NCBI GenBank assembly: GCA_037951105.1
Contig: JBAMJV010008118.1
Location: forward strand, 62,001-126,000
Source: Echinarachnius parma
Lineage: Eukaryota > Echinodermata > Echinoidea > Clypeasteroida > Echinarachniidae
Reading direction: 5' to 3'
DNA: 64,000 nt
Shown here one piece after another: positions 20,388 to 32,206 of this stretch (position 1 is the first letter of the stretch; each line of letters begins with the position of its first letter). The position numbers and the translations under genes were made by a program. The notes under the pieces were generated by a model. That model saw only the letters and a program-made list of their open reading frames with translations. It was not told where the DNA came from and ran no database searches.

Positions 20388-20620
20388 AGGCCCAGTCACA
20401 TATCAACAGATAGCGTAAATGGATGCCCGACGGAGAGTCAAATCTTAAATCTGTTTGTCTCCGTTCGTATGTGTTTTGTGTCCGTTCCTTGTCAGGCGAT
20501 GTATGTTCTTCTATCAGACAGAATTGGGACGACTTTCACCACCAGATAATTTGATTTTGCAATTTTTCTTTTCATCGGGCATCCGTTTACTCTATCCGGT
20601 GGCAATATGTGACCGGGCCT
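20388..20620. mobile_element. MITE with AGGCCCAGTCACATATCA ends, copy 1
   Basis: The inverted arms continue through GATAGCGTAAATGGATGCCC (left) and CGGGCATCCGTTTACTCTAT (right). A second copy is at 60246-60507. Confidence 0.85.
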
Positions 20621-20877
20621 AAAATCATAATTTTCCTTAGCCTCCGAATGCCCCAAAAGCCCAACTAAATACCAGCAGATTTTGATATAAAACAAATTTC
20701 AGAGGGCTTAATTTGATTTTGAATGCAGGCAGACATGCTTGAAGAGTAGCTCCAGAAATAATGTGTCTATTTTTTCTCAAAAATTACTAATTTTTGCTAG
20801 TTGCCTGGTCAGGCAAGTGAAATATTTTGTTTCTTCAAGTTATTATGGCCCTAAACAAAAATTGACTGGCCCCAAAT

Positions 20878-21681
20878 TTAACCCTAATCCCATTGGGTTA
20901 TTTTGATCACTCGAGTCCATTAGTGGGGGGCCTTTTTGGCCCCCACTCAAATCTCGGCAACGAATGGACCGATTGACTTGAAAATTGGCACATACGTAAA
21001 ACAAGTCGAGTAGAATAAGAATTAAAAAAAAAAAAAAAAATTGAGCATTATTTTTTTTTTTAATAATTAATTAATATTTTGAATATGCAAATTTTTGACG
21101 AATTTGGGGAAAATTTGGATTTTCATCTAAAATCAAGAGAAATTACAGGATTTCTTCAGGTTTTCTGTAAAAAATTTCTTTTGAGTATCTCAATGATAAA
21201 TATGAAGTTTCAAATCTTCATGTTTTTAGAAAAGCTCGAGAAATAAGGATATTTCCTTATTTCTTTTGTATTTCATTGTTTTTATTCTTATGTATTTTAT
21301 TATTTTTTGTTTTTTTGTTTTGTTTTTTAAGTAGAATTTATCTCTGAAGTGCATGAATTAAACTAATAACAAAGCAATAATCAAAATTATGATTCAATGT
21401 AACAATTATAACAGATTTGGAGTTTACATGGCATCCGATATATGAATTACATAGAAACCTGTACAAAAATTGCATTTTTTGGTGACGGCTGAGCAATTAT
21501 CCACCTCTAAAATCAGTTCTACAAGTCCGACCGGGGTGAATTATATATCAAAACATGCGGGAGACTTGAGAGAAAAAAGTCATGAAGTTTGAACGTGAAA
21601 TTCCAATCGGTCTAGATGCACGTCGAAAAAAACGACAGAGGGGGGGCCAAAAAGGCCCCCCCCTAATGGGATTAGGGTTAA
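20878..21681. mobile_element. 804-bp element with telomere-like inverted ends
   Basis: Perfect ends TTAACCCTAATCCCATT / AATGGGATTAGGGTTAA, followed inside by a G/C-rich mirror (GGGGGGCCTTTTTGGCCCCC at left, GGGGGGCCAAAAAGGCCCCC at right). The interior is AT-rich and noncoding. Confidence 0.8.
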
Positions 21682-21860
21682 GTTAATTTGCAAATTAGTC
21701 CCTTTTCAAAATCTCACTCTCTTTATCTATTAGAAATGCAATGATGGATGAATAAATGACATGATAACAGACCTGTAAACCACTTACAAACATTTCCACA
21801 ACTCAAGTTTGAGCATTCATGTCTCTCTTGTTTCCAGATTAGCTTACATGTATTTGGTAA

Positions 21861-22851
21861 AATTAAAAAAGCCTGTTTATTCCCCCTTTACATTAAAGGG
21901 ACAGGTCCACTTTTACAAAACGTCTGAACAGCTTTCAGTTGACGGATGGGGATCAATGTAACACGCAAAAAAAAAATCAGAGCGAACAGCCCTCTAATTT
22001 GGATTCTACGAATGAAAAACGAATGCGTCCCTCCATTTAAACTACATGTATATATCGGTCAATAAAGGAGTTCAACTGATTTAGCATAATATTACAACAA
22101 TATAGTACTAACTCTCGTAAAGGTATTGTGAAGCCGACATTTGTTAACGTATGTCACGGAAAAACATCTCAAAAAGAAAGAATATATAATTACATGTAGT
22201 CAGTTTAAGCGATGTTTGGGTATTTTGCTTGGTAAACGCTCACACATTAGTACTTATGCGCGAGTCACGTAGCTAGCGCGGGTCACGTAGGGGTCAAGCA
22301 TACCGATCTGGCACTCCGTGAAATCTATGTACAAACTTACTCACCGGCCGAAAATACGTATGTACCTAATTAACCAACGTCCCTCAGTTTATTCTGTTTT
22401 AGGTCTATAACTCCACGAAAAAGAGATTTCAAGCCCTAATTTTTTCATGCATGCTATTAAATGACATTTCCTTTCATATACATTGTATAAGACAATAACC
22501 TCGCAACTTTTGAATTTTGGCTTGCAAAAGTGGATCTCTCCCTTCAAAGACCCATGGATTTATAATGGTTATGTAATTATGGAATGTCCAGTACACCTGA
22601 ATATGAAGCCATATGTCAAAAGCAAAATGTTTCAAAAAACAACATTAAAATCAATGTGAAATCTCAATTTGTTGAGAGATGGGCTGTTATGAATGATGTT
22701 AAGGCGGTCACACAATAACAATGCATTTTGCAACATTTCAATCTTGACTTGGCCCCATATCTAGGTGTAATGCACATTCCATAATTACATATACACCTAA
22801 CCATTACAAATGGGGCCTCAATGTAAAGGGGAATAAACAGGCTTTTTAATT
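21861..22851. mobile_element. Element with 40-bp inverted ends and inner hairpin
   Basis: AAAAAGCCTGTTTATTCCCC at 21867 is inverted at 22827-22846. An inner pair (ATGGTTATGTAATTATGGAA at 22566; TTCCATAATTACAT at 22778) folds the right third. Confidence 0.75.
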
Positions 22852-22853
22852 AC

Positions 22854-25354
22854 AGGGCAATTCCACGCCAAAGTGGACGTTTGACCAAAAATTTTACAAG
22901 CATTTTTATGATACAAATTTGGTATCAAATCAAAGCTTAAATTCTATATTTTTTTAATTCAATGAGAAAATTTTAGTTTTACATAATTTTAGTTGTTTTT
23001 TTATAATAACTTTATAACCATAATTGAACCCCACAAATTTGACATTTTTGTGAAAAAGTGTTTTGATCCTGTGTTTGTTATATATTTCCCCAGTTAAGCC
23101 TAAAAAACATTATTCTGACTCCTGAGATATGACCATTTTGTAAAATAGTAAATTTGTATGATTAATTTGATTTGTTATGCTTCAATGACTTCTTATTTTC
23201 AGCCTATGAAAATGTCCTTCCGTTACCGAAAAATCAATATTTTTAATTTTGTGGCTCACATACTTGTTAGAGAGCAGACCAATCTTCAGTGCAAAGCAAG
23301 TTCAAGTAGGCCTTCCCATTGCTAACAATTGTATTACTCATTGTTTCTTCGTTAATTAATAAATAACAAAAGAAAATGTCCTTCCGTTACCATACAATGG
23401 TAACAGATGGACAAGGTACCTCATATTACATATTATGACAAAATTTATGTTCAAAAATTGGTCTCTCATATATGAAAACCCAAAATAATGAGACAATACC
23501 TGCAATGGCCAGCTATCAGTGGCGTAGCGTGGTCAGACTAGTAATTTTCTGTGTTTCAACCAATCAGATTTGTGCATTTAGAACATTTGATCTGGCTCAC
23601 AATTGATTTTATCTCTTTCTGCAACAGGGCCCTTGTACCATGATGCCATTTGTCTGGATTTCTATTGTATGGGGATTAGTAGGTCTATTTAACTGTGGTG
23701 AGCCAGGGTGTGAATAGGCTCTGATCATGACTTTGAATAGGTCTTTTTTTTACACAATACACCCCTATAGAATTCTTGGACATGGGTGTAGGTCTAAAAT
23801 AATTACATTTTACATGAAATTTGCAAACTAAAAACAAGGCTGTAGAAAAAGCAAGAAATAACATATCTCCAATTCTTTCATATATTGTAGAAATTATATC
23901 AAGCCAAGATTTAAGCAAACAAATTTCTCAAAATTATTTGATCCACGAGGTAAAACGGAAGGTCAAAATCTAAGGTCAAAGGTTATCGTATCCAAATTCG
24001 CTCATGCATGAACACAAATGGCATAAATGGATTGCACATAACATCCCCAGTCCAATGACACCTTTACAAAATAAATTGACCCAACGGTTAATGGACAATG
24101 GCCATTTGAAAAATGGTGCCCACGCCCAGTCTTACAAAACTCCCCCATAAGAATCGACCATAGCGCCAAAACCATTGGGCGGATTGGGCTAAAACTTAAA
24201 TATTTGCGCTTTTAAAGGTTGAAATATCATACATATCAAATATTAGCAAATTTGAAGGGGGCTGCGATGAAAATTTTCAATTTTTTTAAAGGTGATTTGA
24301 CATGGAATGACCCTACTGTGTCATATCATACATTATAATCCATTATGTCCTTCCGTTACCGAACATTGGTCCGCTTTGTGTGAAATAACTCAAATATCTG
24401 CGGACAAATTTTAATCAAAGAACAAGTAAATTCTTCTTAACCCTTCAGAGAATGAAATGTGTACCCTTAAAATATTTTGTATTATTTAATATCACAGATT
24501 TTTAGACAAAACTGATTTGATAACAAAACCTAGTCCATTTTAGTGTTCTTCCGTTACCGACCTCATTTGTATGCATATTCAATAATGTGCGGAGATAAAA
24601 AAAATTAAAAAAATTATGGGACCTTAAAACTGTTTGTTTTGGAAGTATTGTTATCAAAATAGACGGTTCTAACAACACAAGTATTTAAAAATGTCTTTCT
24701 TAAAGTTGACAATTTGTGTCTGAATGTCCTTCCGTTACCATGGATTGACCATGAATAAGAGCCATTGGAGCATGAAATATAGTAAGAAAAAAAATAGAAA
24801 TGTAAATGCTTGTTATGTCCATATGCTATCTATGATACAAACTCATTTTAGACCACAAAAGAGATGTTTCCTTCTTATAAATGGTCTTTAAATTTCAAAA
24901 TTAATTTTATTGTACAATTCCAATAGACTTTTCAGAGGTCCTTCCGTTACCGTCCTTCCGTTACCGAACACTGGAGTAATTAATTTCTCATAATTAATAT
25001 ACCAACGTAGATATTTTTCTTAAAAGGTGGTGTTATACTCTGTGAACATAAGGAAATTGACTAGTAGCCAACTTAACATGATAAACCTCGTAACTTTACA
25101 GAGATTGGGTCATAACTAACAAACTTAAAAATCCATGTCCATTTTGCCGTCCTTCCGTTACCGGCCTCATTAGTGTCCATATCTAATTTACATAATGCGG
25201 TCAAAATTTTAGAAATAGTGGAAATCAAAGGTGTCCCAAAAAGGATCAAAGACATGCCATTTAGAATAAAAAATCAAAAGCAGGATCCTGGAATTATTTG
25301 ATTGAAGTTCCAAAATTGTGTCTGAATGTCCTTCCGTTACCGTGGAATTGCCCT
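22854..25354. mobile_element. 2.5-kb element with reiterated CCTTCCGTTACC word
   Basis: Ends AGGGCAATTCCACG (22854-22867) and CGTGGAATTGCCCT (25341-25354) are perfect inverted repeats. Inside, the 12-mer CCTTCCGTTACC occurs eight times on + (23216, 23380, 24349, 24728, 24940, 24954, 25151, 25330), with a one-base variant at 24547. It is absent from the rest of the window. No transposase ORF is visible; a partial hairpin MITE sits at 23530-23637. Confidence 0.75.
23530..23637. mobile_element. Partial copy of the hairpin MITE at 33984-34149
   Basis: It shares ATCTCTTTCTGCAACAGGGCCC and CAACCAATCAGATTTG with that element; the other arm is degraded. Confidence 0.6.
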
Positions 25355-25533
25355 ACAGTCAAACCTGTTTAAGCGGCCACCTGTCTATAGCAGCCAACCT
25401 GCCTATAGTGGCCATCAAAAGTGATTCTCTGCAGAGAAAAACAATTTTTATGGAAAATGCCTATAGAGGTCACCTGTCTACAGTGGCCACTATTCTTGTT
25501 GCCCTTGTGTGGTCACTATAGACAGGTTTGACA
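25355..25533. mobile_element. CAGTCAAACCTGT-type MITE, copy 2
   Basis: ACAGTCAAACCTGTTTA.. to ..TATAGACAGGTTTGACA, about 180 bp. It directly abuts the end of the 2.5-kb element. Confidence 0.8.
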
Positions 25534-25560
25534 ATATACCAAATGCATGCAAGATAATGT

Positions 25561-26099
25561 CTAGGTCACAAATGATCTGATTTGAGATACGGCGCCCGTA
25601 CGGTGCCACTTTTAGGTGAAATATTGCAGGAATCTTGCTTGCGGGTGCCGTGGCTATCGTGCAGTCGCCCTACGATGTCAAAAAATTGTTTAACGCGGAG
25701 TTTAAAACAAAATGCACCGTATGATTTTTTACTTAGACACGTCGTAGAGAGCATCGCACGGGCACCGCAAGGGCACTGAATGGGCACTGTAGCCTTTTTT
25801 CGAATATCGTACGATTGTTTCAACTGAATTTGGGGCCACTCAAATCAGACGATATCGTAAGAGTATCTTGCGATGTCCGTTCGAGTCCCGTAATGTGTCC
25901 GTACGAGTGCTCAGATTGTAAGTATGGGAGCCGTGCGATTTAAATTTGCTTGAACGACCAAAGTCATCGTACGTGCCCCGGCAAATATGTGACCGCTACA
26001 CAAAGATATCTCAGACATCGTACGTAATCACAACTCTACAAAATCATAGAATGCCGTAGGTAAAAAAAATGTGCGGCGCCCGGAGCATTTGTGACCTAG
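25561..26099. mobile_element. 539-bp MITE, GC-richer
   Basis: Inverted ends CTAGGTCACAAATG / CATTTGTGACCTAG. The interior is rich in CGTACG, GGGCACCG and similar words, in contrast with its AT-rich surroundings. Confidence 0.8.
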
Positions 26100-26164
26100 G
26101 CATAATATAGGGACATGAGAGATATAAATGCTCAAATTTGAATTGCGGAACTTTTTGTGAGGGG

Positions 26165-26685
26165 AGGGGTAGTACAGTTTTGGTAAGGCTGAGCTTTAGT
26201 AACCAAAACCTGCACAATAACACTTCAAACTAATAGTTATAACCCCACCATGAGAAAATTACATAGGAAATTACAAACAACTAAGTAAAATGCCTATTAT
26301 CATTAAAAAAGAGCCATTAAAACACAAGAGGGCGCTCTCTAAAAAAGCATTGGCTTCAACCATTTTGTTTCAACCATGTGATGTTTTGTTGAAATAATGA
26401 TTAAATAGAGATATCATCAACAACTATTTAAAAACCTCTTCTGAAAATGTTTGAAAAAGTGTAAGCATTTTTTTAATTTAAAAAAAAAAAAATCATCAAA
26501 TATATCTGGGCCCCAGATTTATTACAATCAGATATATTTATTGATATTTCAGCCGTTTCTGAACCGATTTTGATAAAATAAAGTTTATTCTGCCATTAAA
26601 TTGTATGCTTTTTAAAATTGTACACAGTTTGTCATTATCTCACAAAAAAATGCAGCGCCCTCTATACCAAAACTGAACTACCCCT
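26165..26685. mobile_element. MITE-A copy 1 (AGGGGTAGT..ACTACCCCT)
   Basis: The ends AGGGGTAGTACAGTTTTGGT and ACCAAAACTGAACTACCCCT, with internal GAGGGCGCTCTCT, match six other copies in the window. The flanking TTAA seen in other copies is lost here. Confidence 0.9.
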
Positions 26686-26688
26686 TTT

Positions 26689-26690
<2 letters not shown>

Positions 26691-26720
<30 letters not shown>

Positions 26721-26772
26721 GATAATAATAATAATAATAATAATAATAATTATAATAATAATAATAATTATC

Positions 26773-26813
<41 letters not shown>

Positions 26814-26816
26814 TCA
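26691..26816. repeat. (AAT/GAT)n microsatellite
   Basis: About 125 bp of imperfect trinucleotide repeat. Confidence 0.95.
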
Positions 26817-26975
26817 TTTTTAGCTCATCCGGCCCAAAGGGCCCGATGAGCTTATTTATGCCATGGCGTGGCGTCCGTCATCCGTCCGTCCTTCCGTCCA
26901 CAGTTTTCAAAATGCTTCTTCTTCGTTATTTTTCATCCGATTTTGATTCTGATTGTTTCATAAGATAGGGCTAGG

Positions 26976-27063
26976 TAGTGCTGTAACTGACCTTGATGAT
27001 CGGATCGTTTGATCGGATCGGCAAAATTTTATCGATCTTCGAAATCGGGATCGGATGATCGGC

Positions 27064-27125
<62 letters not shown>

Positions 27126-27876
27126 GTTTTTTTTTCCTTTGGAAAATGATCCCCCCAAAACACAATTTGGGAATATAAATGAATACCAAAGCAACATATA
27201 TCCATATTAATAAGCCCAAGGTAATCTTGTACGGGTATGCTTTCATTTCAAACTGATTACCTCTTCTTTTACAAAATTACTCACGCCGATTTTGAGCTTA
27301 GTCCCATGTGATTAATTTGGCGTAACCTTTCAGAAACACATGGGACTAAGCTCAAAATCGGCGCGAATAATTTTGTAAAAGGAGAGGTAATCAGTTTTAA
27401 ATGAAAGCATACCCATACAAGATTACCTTGGGCTTATTAATATGGATATATGATGACACACGCGGTACCCCGGGGCACCGTTGTACCCCGGGGTACCGCG
27501 TTGTGTAGCGCCATCTTGCGTCCAACCGTACCGTTGTGCATGCAGTGCAGCGCGCGATTGTATGCATGCTATACCCACAGTACAGCCCTAAAAATTAAAT
27601 AAATGAAATGAAATGAAATGAAATGGCGGATTTTCGTCTGGTACCCCGGGGTACCGTTTATGTCATCATATGTTGCTTTGGTATTCATTTATATTCCCAA
27701 AATATGTTTTTTGGGATCATTTTCCAAAGAAAAAAAAACGGATTTTTTTTTTTTTTTTGTTTTGCCGATCCGATCTTCCGATTTTTTCTGCATGATCGGA
27801 AATCGGCAAAAACGGTCCGATCATGTATGATCGGATCGTGATCGGCATGCCGATCCGATGATCGGTTACAGCACTA
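26976..27876. mobile_element. 901-bp hAT-type palindromic element
   Basis: Ends TAGTGCTGTAAC / GTTACAGCACTA with a perfect 8-bp target duplication GGGCTAGG (26968-26975, 27877-27884). TAGTG fits the hAT end rule. Long arms (GATCGGATCGG-rich) enclose a 56-bp A tract (27067-27123) and a second inverted pair around 27185-27450. No transposase. Confidence 0.9.
27453..27667. mobile_element. Third-level insert with GGTACCCCGGGGTACC palindromes
   Basis: It interrupts the right arm of the hAT-type element: the left arm reads straight through at ACATATATCCATATT, while the right arm is split after ATATATG. Ends ATGACA / TGTCAT. It carries the 16-bp palindrome GGTACCCCGGGGTACC at 27640 and decayed versions at 27464 and 27482. 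Confidence 0.75.
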
Positions 27877-28631
27877 GGGCTAGGAGGGGGATTTAAAACT
27901 TCTACACAGAATCGTGAAAATCATTAGCTATGGTAATTTATGCAAATTTATTCGAAATCACAAAAAATGCTTCTTGTCCTTCATTTCTCGACCGATTTTG
28001 ATTTGGTTTGCTTTATCTGGTTAGAGCTAACTTTGGTACACTAAACTTCTACACAGAATTTTGAAATTTTTCTCCATTAATTAATTATGGTAATTTATGC
28101 AAATTTATTCCAAAAATAACAAAAATTGCTTCTTCTCCCTCATTTCTTGACCGATTTTCATTCTGTTCGTTTTGTCTGATAGGGCTAGCTGGGGGCTTCA
28201 AAACTTGTGCACAAAATTTTGAAATTCATTAATTATGCTAATTTATGCAAATTTATTCAAAATCACAAAAATTCCCTCTTCATTTGTCAACTTATTTTTG
28301 GTTTGCTTTATCTGGTAGAACGAAGTTTGGTATGCCAAACTTCTACACAGAATGTAGAAATTTTGCTCCATATGTTAATTATTATAATTTATGCAGATTA
28401 ATAAAAAAAACAAATGCTTCTCCCTGATTTCTTGACTGAGTTCAATTCTGTGTGCTTTATCTGATAGGGCTAATTGGGGGCTTGAAAATTTGTACACACA
28501 ATTTCAAAATTCATTAATTATGTAAATTTATTTCAAATCACATAAACTGCTTCTTCTCCTTCATTTTTCAACCAATTTTTATTCTTTTTGTTTTATCCGA
28601 TATGTAGGAGGCTTCAAAACTTTTACACAGA

Positions 28632-29220
28632 ATAGACCGCATCTGTAATGTATGCAAATAATATGCGTATGACGTCAGACTCCCCGTTGGCAAGCTTAAC
28701 ATTAGAGGTTTTTCGCTGTGCTACGCGGCGGCTCTCACCGACGCAGGAACGATCTATTGGTACGTCAGCCGCGCTAAAACAACTCTGTTTTACAAGCCGT
28801 TTCGCTTATTTGATCAACGCGGCCGTAGACTCGGATGGTTGAACAGCTGGGCAGCACACTACACATGCACACTACACACTACACTCCACACACGTTTCGA
28901 GCGACGTTTGACCTCGCTACGAGCAGCGAGCGCTGCTGATTGGCTGTTTGCCGGATTGAGCGGTCTCTCAGTGCGGCCGCACAATTGACCAAAGACGGTC
29001 GGTGATAACAGTTCAGGAACGGAGGGATCGCTGATACTACAGGAAATTGGTGATTTTTGCACACGACACGTAGTTTGTACGGCCGCGTTGCGCTTGCGAA
29101 AAGCCCATAATAGTAACTAGGTCCGGCAAGCTCCGGCAAACTTAGCTTGCTGGACCTAGTTACTATTGTTAAGCTTGCGTCATACGCATATTATTTGCAT
29201 ACATTACAGAAGCGGTCTAT
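28632..29220. mobile_element. 589-bp CpG-rich MITE with 50-bp inverted ends
   Basis: ATAGACCGCATCTGTAATGT (28632) mirrors ACATTACAGAAGCGGTCTAT (to 29220), and the match continues through TATGCAAATAATATGCGTA. An inner hairpin lies near 29117-29165 (AACTAGGTCC / GGACCTAGTT). Short ORFs on both strands have no motifs. Confidence 0.85.
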
Positions 29221-29379
29221 ATTGTATAATTTGTTAATTATGACTTTTTTTTTACATTTTTTTTCTTTATCATTTTTTATATTTTATGGAGCCCTGGAAG
29301 GGACCCAGCGGTGCAATCAGCTTTAATTTGTTTTCTTCTTTTTTCTTTCTTTTCTTTTTAAAATTATTATTATTATTTT

Positions 29380-29572
29380 TTTTTTCCCATGTCCCTTCCG
29401 GGGCGTCAAATTTATACTTTTTTTCACTCTAATTTTTTAATTTGTATGTCCCTTCCAGGGCATCAAATTTTTATTTTTTGACCAGTTGAAAAGTGTACCA
29501 CATGAAATTTGCGATATTTGATGTTGCGAGATGGCGGATGAGCGCTACGTCATTGACGTTCTGGTTAGAATG
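29380..29572 (-). mobile_element. Dispersed repeat, copy 2 (inverted)
   Basis: Reverse complement of 19440-19650. Confidence 0.85.
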
Positions 29573-29599
29573 GCTTTTAAATTGCACCATCCATCTAGA

Positions 29600-30970
29600 A
29601 ATTCTACTTGGAGGTGCATTAAACACACAGTACAGTATATCAAAATGTAAAGAACTGAAATAAATGTGTGCCTGGTGTGTGTGTGTGTGTGGGAGGGGGA
29701 GGGGGGGGGGGGGGTTCCCCCCCAACAAAATTCATAACTCAAAACCCATTTTCAATACCCGCTCTTGTGAAAGATCCCTACTGGGGGAAAATGCTCTCCC
29801 CATTAACCCGTTCCCTACGAGTTTATGAAATCCCATAGACATTGTACACAACCCACTCGGTTCCAGTGGTCATTGGGTTAATTGGTCACTTCGCTCCCTC
29901 ACTAACCCCTCTTCCCCTATCCCGCCTCCTCTTTTTGCTCATTTTGGGATCGATAGTAATGCCCTGATGTCTTTTACAACAGGAAGTAAATAAAATGTTG
30001 TATGGAAGCAGAATTAAATGAACTAACACAGACATAGGTAGGTGGGACTAATGAATTTACAAAAGTCTCTTGAGGCATTTATTTGAACTTGCAAATGAGA
30101 TATCTTCAAGTAAATTAAAGACTATTGAACATTGAACATAAATTTTCAGGCAGAGATATATGATATTCACGCCTGAAATGTGTTTTTAATGAAACATTTA
30201 ATAGCAAGAGTGACCTCAGTTACCGTCCATGCATCATTTCCAAAGAGTATTATTCTGCTTTTCCCCTGAATATCCCAAATACAATCTAATTTCTCATTCC
30301 ATCAGGGGAATTACATTTTCTTATTCTACCATAGTACATAGGAATGAAATGTCAGTGTTTTTTGTATCCCCCTCAGCAAAAATTTGATTCAATTGAATAT
30401 CTGGTAAAAAAATGTTTTTATTTATTTTGTATTTAGTACTTAGCATATTGCTCCAATTATTCTTGCAATCAATAAATACATGTAACCCTGCTATTCTTAT
30501 TTTCTGTGATATCACTTATTGTCAAACATCAAATTCTGTATTATTAATTTCTGTAAAAATGCCTAAAAGCCTTGTCAAATGACTGGAATACATTTACTAC
30601 ATAGGCAGCTGATCATTCCCTTTAACACCCAATTGCAAATTAATAGTTGTTCCCTTATACATGATCTTGATCTTTGCCCTGTAAATATAAATGCACATGT
30701 ATGCACCCAGCATTTTGAAACATAATTTTTGCATGTATTCAGATTGCCCATTGTGTGTGGTATGTCGTATTCAGCAATGCATGTACATTACACATACACA
30801 GTACACACACACACACACACTGTACAGAATAGTACACCTGTAGCCTGTAGGCCATACACAAACAGTGTATCTTAATACAACCTGCCTTTACTGTGGTCGA
30901 TACATAATCATATTCATATCTTTGCTGAGAGAAAAAAAATGATATCCATGCAAATATATATTGCTCTCTG
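29600..30970. other. Intergenic, no gene seen
   Basis: Holds a (GT)n and G tract at 29669-29715 and a CA run near 30805-30822. Otherwise unique noncoding sequence. Confidence 0.5.
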
Positions 30971-30974
30971 AACC

Positions 30975-31370
30975 TTAAAGGGACTTAGTAACATTGTCCA
31001 AATCCTCAAAATAAAATTGTAATTCTAGCGGTTCCTTTATACCTTGTTGTATTCGTATTAACAATAAAATCATGGGACAGCTTTCGTTTTTTCAAATTTC
31101 CCTTTCATTACAAAGATATGTATGATTGAAGTATTTAGATAAGAAAATCTCCGGGCGAGATTTTCATTCCTGTACAAAGTGAATGCAGTGAGTTGGTGAA
31201 TATCACCCAATATCACTTTGCATTTTCGCTCATTACTTGGCCATACATTGTCCATTTGATCTGAAATTTTCACACAATACCCTGAGGACATATGAGATAA
31301 CAACAGTATACATTGCATCAACCATTCATCAGTTTTTGCACATGTCAACAAAGTTACTAGATCCCTTTAA
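30975..31370. mobile_element. TTAA-flanked MITE-B, copy 1
   Basis: TTAA|AGGGACTTAGTAAC .. GTTACTAGATCCCT|TTAA. It is related to 35637-36041 (ATATGTATGATTGAA shared) and, inverted, to about 47160-47440 (GGACATTTGA.. and AACCGCTAGA.. shared). Confidence 0.8.
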
Positions 31371-32140
31371 CCTAACCAGACAATGATGTGCAGTCCTAGT
31401 CTATGATCTGGACTGTTTTCAATGATTTTCTGCAAAAATAAATTATATATATGTTTCAAGAGACAAGAAGCCTGCAAAAATCCTTTATATATTATATCAA
31501 GTAAACAGAATCCCAAGATTAGAAACAAATAAATTGATAGTTAATTATACTAGTACCATATTTGATGGTAAGATTATATTTTAGATCTTTCCCAAATAAT
31601 TAACAGAATGAACTCCATTCTGCATAAAATTGCAAGAGTTTTGTATACCACTTGTCAATTGTTACATAATTTGTGCAATGAAACAATACAAGGGGCTCAG
31701 GGCAATTTCGCCCCCGAAATATCCCAATAAGCCCTCAAAATTCATAAAAGAGCCCCCATAATTTTGCATCTAGAGTTCAATGTAACACAAATTTTAGAGT
31801 GTTATTTTCATGCAGGCAAGCTTGAAAAGGCACCCCGAAAAATTAATCTGAATTATTTCCTGAATTTGTGTACAACAAGACAGGTCTCTAATATTACAAG
31901 CATTGAGCAATACAAATTAAAAGGGACCACCAGGCAAAGAACAACACAGAGTTATATGTTTACAGTTGTTTGATATTAAATAGATGTCCACCAATTAGCA
32001 AAGGGTTGTGTTATTCATAAACAATGCAATTAATCACAGAAACTCACGGAACCAACAGGGCAGATGGTTCCGTAAGCGCTGAATGTTTGCGAGTGCGCAA
32101 ATTATATACCCACGGTTGACACGTACATCCTACACAATGG
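31371..32140. other. Intergenic, no gene seen
   Basis: A fragment near 31690-31760 (GGGCAATTTCGCCCCC) belongs to a dispersed repeat also seen near 16020-16090. Nothing else was recognised. Confidence 0.5.
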
Positions 32141-32206
32141 ACTAGTCTTCGTCTGCAGACCCATACTATATAGTAACTGTTCATGGGTCTGCAGACGAAG
32201 ACTAGT
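32141..32206. repeat. Perfect 24-bp hairpin
   Basis: ACTAGTCTTCGTCTGCAGAC + CCAT (32141-32164) and its exact reverse complement (32183-32206) flank an 18-nt loop. Exact pairing implies recent origin. Confidence 0.9.

Larger units (their letters stand above)
26821..28630 (-). mobile_element. Tandem-monomer repeat element, copy 3, split by a hAT-type element
   Basis: The inverted form of copies 1 and 2: terminal hairpin 26821-26852, CCGTCC tract, then at least five monomers after the insertion (from 27885; shared TTCTACACAGAAT and TTTATGCAAATTTATT). The 901-bp element at 26976-27876 lies within the first monomer. Confidence 0.85.

Noticed and set aside
22854..25354. CRISPR-like array from the 12-bp word
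   Set aside because: Irregular spacing up to 970 bp and transposon-like inverted ends.
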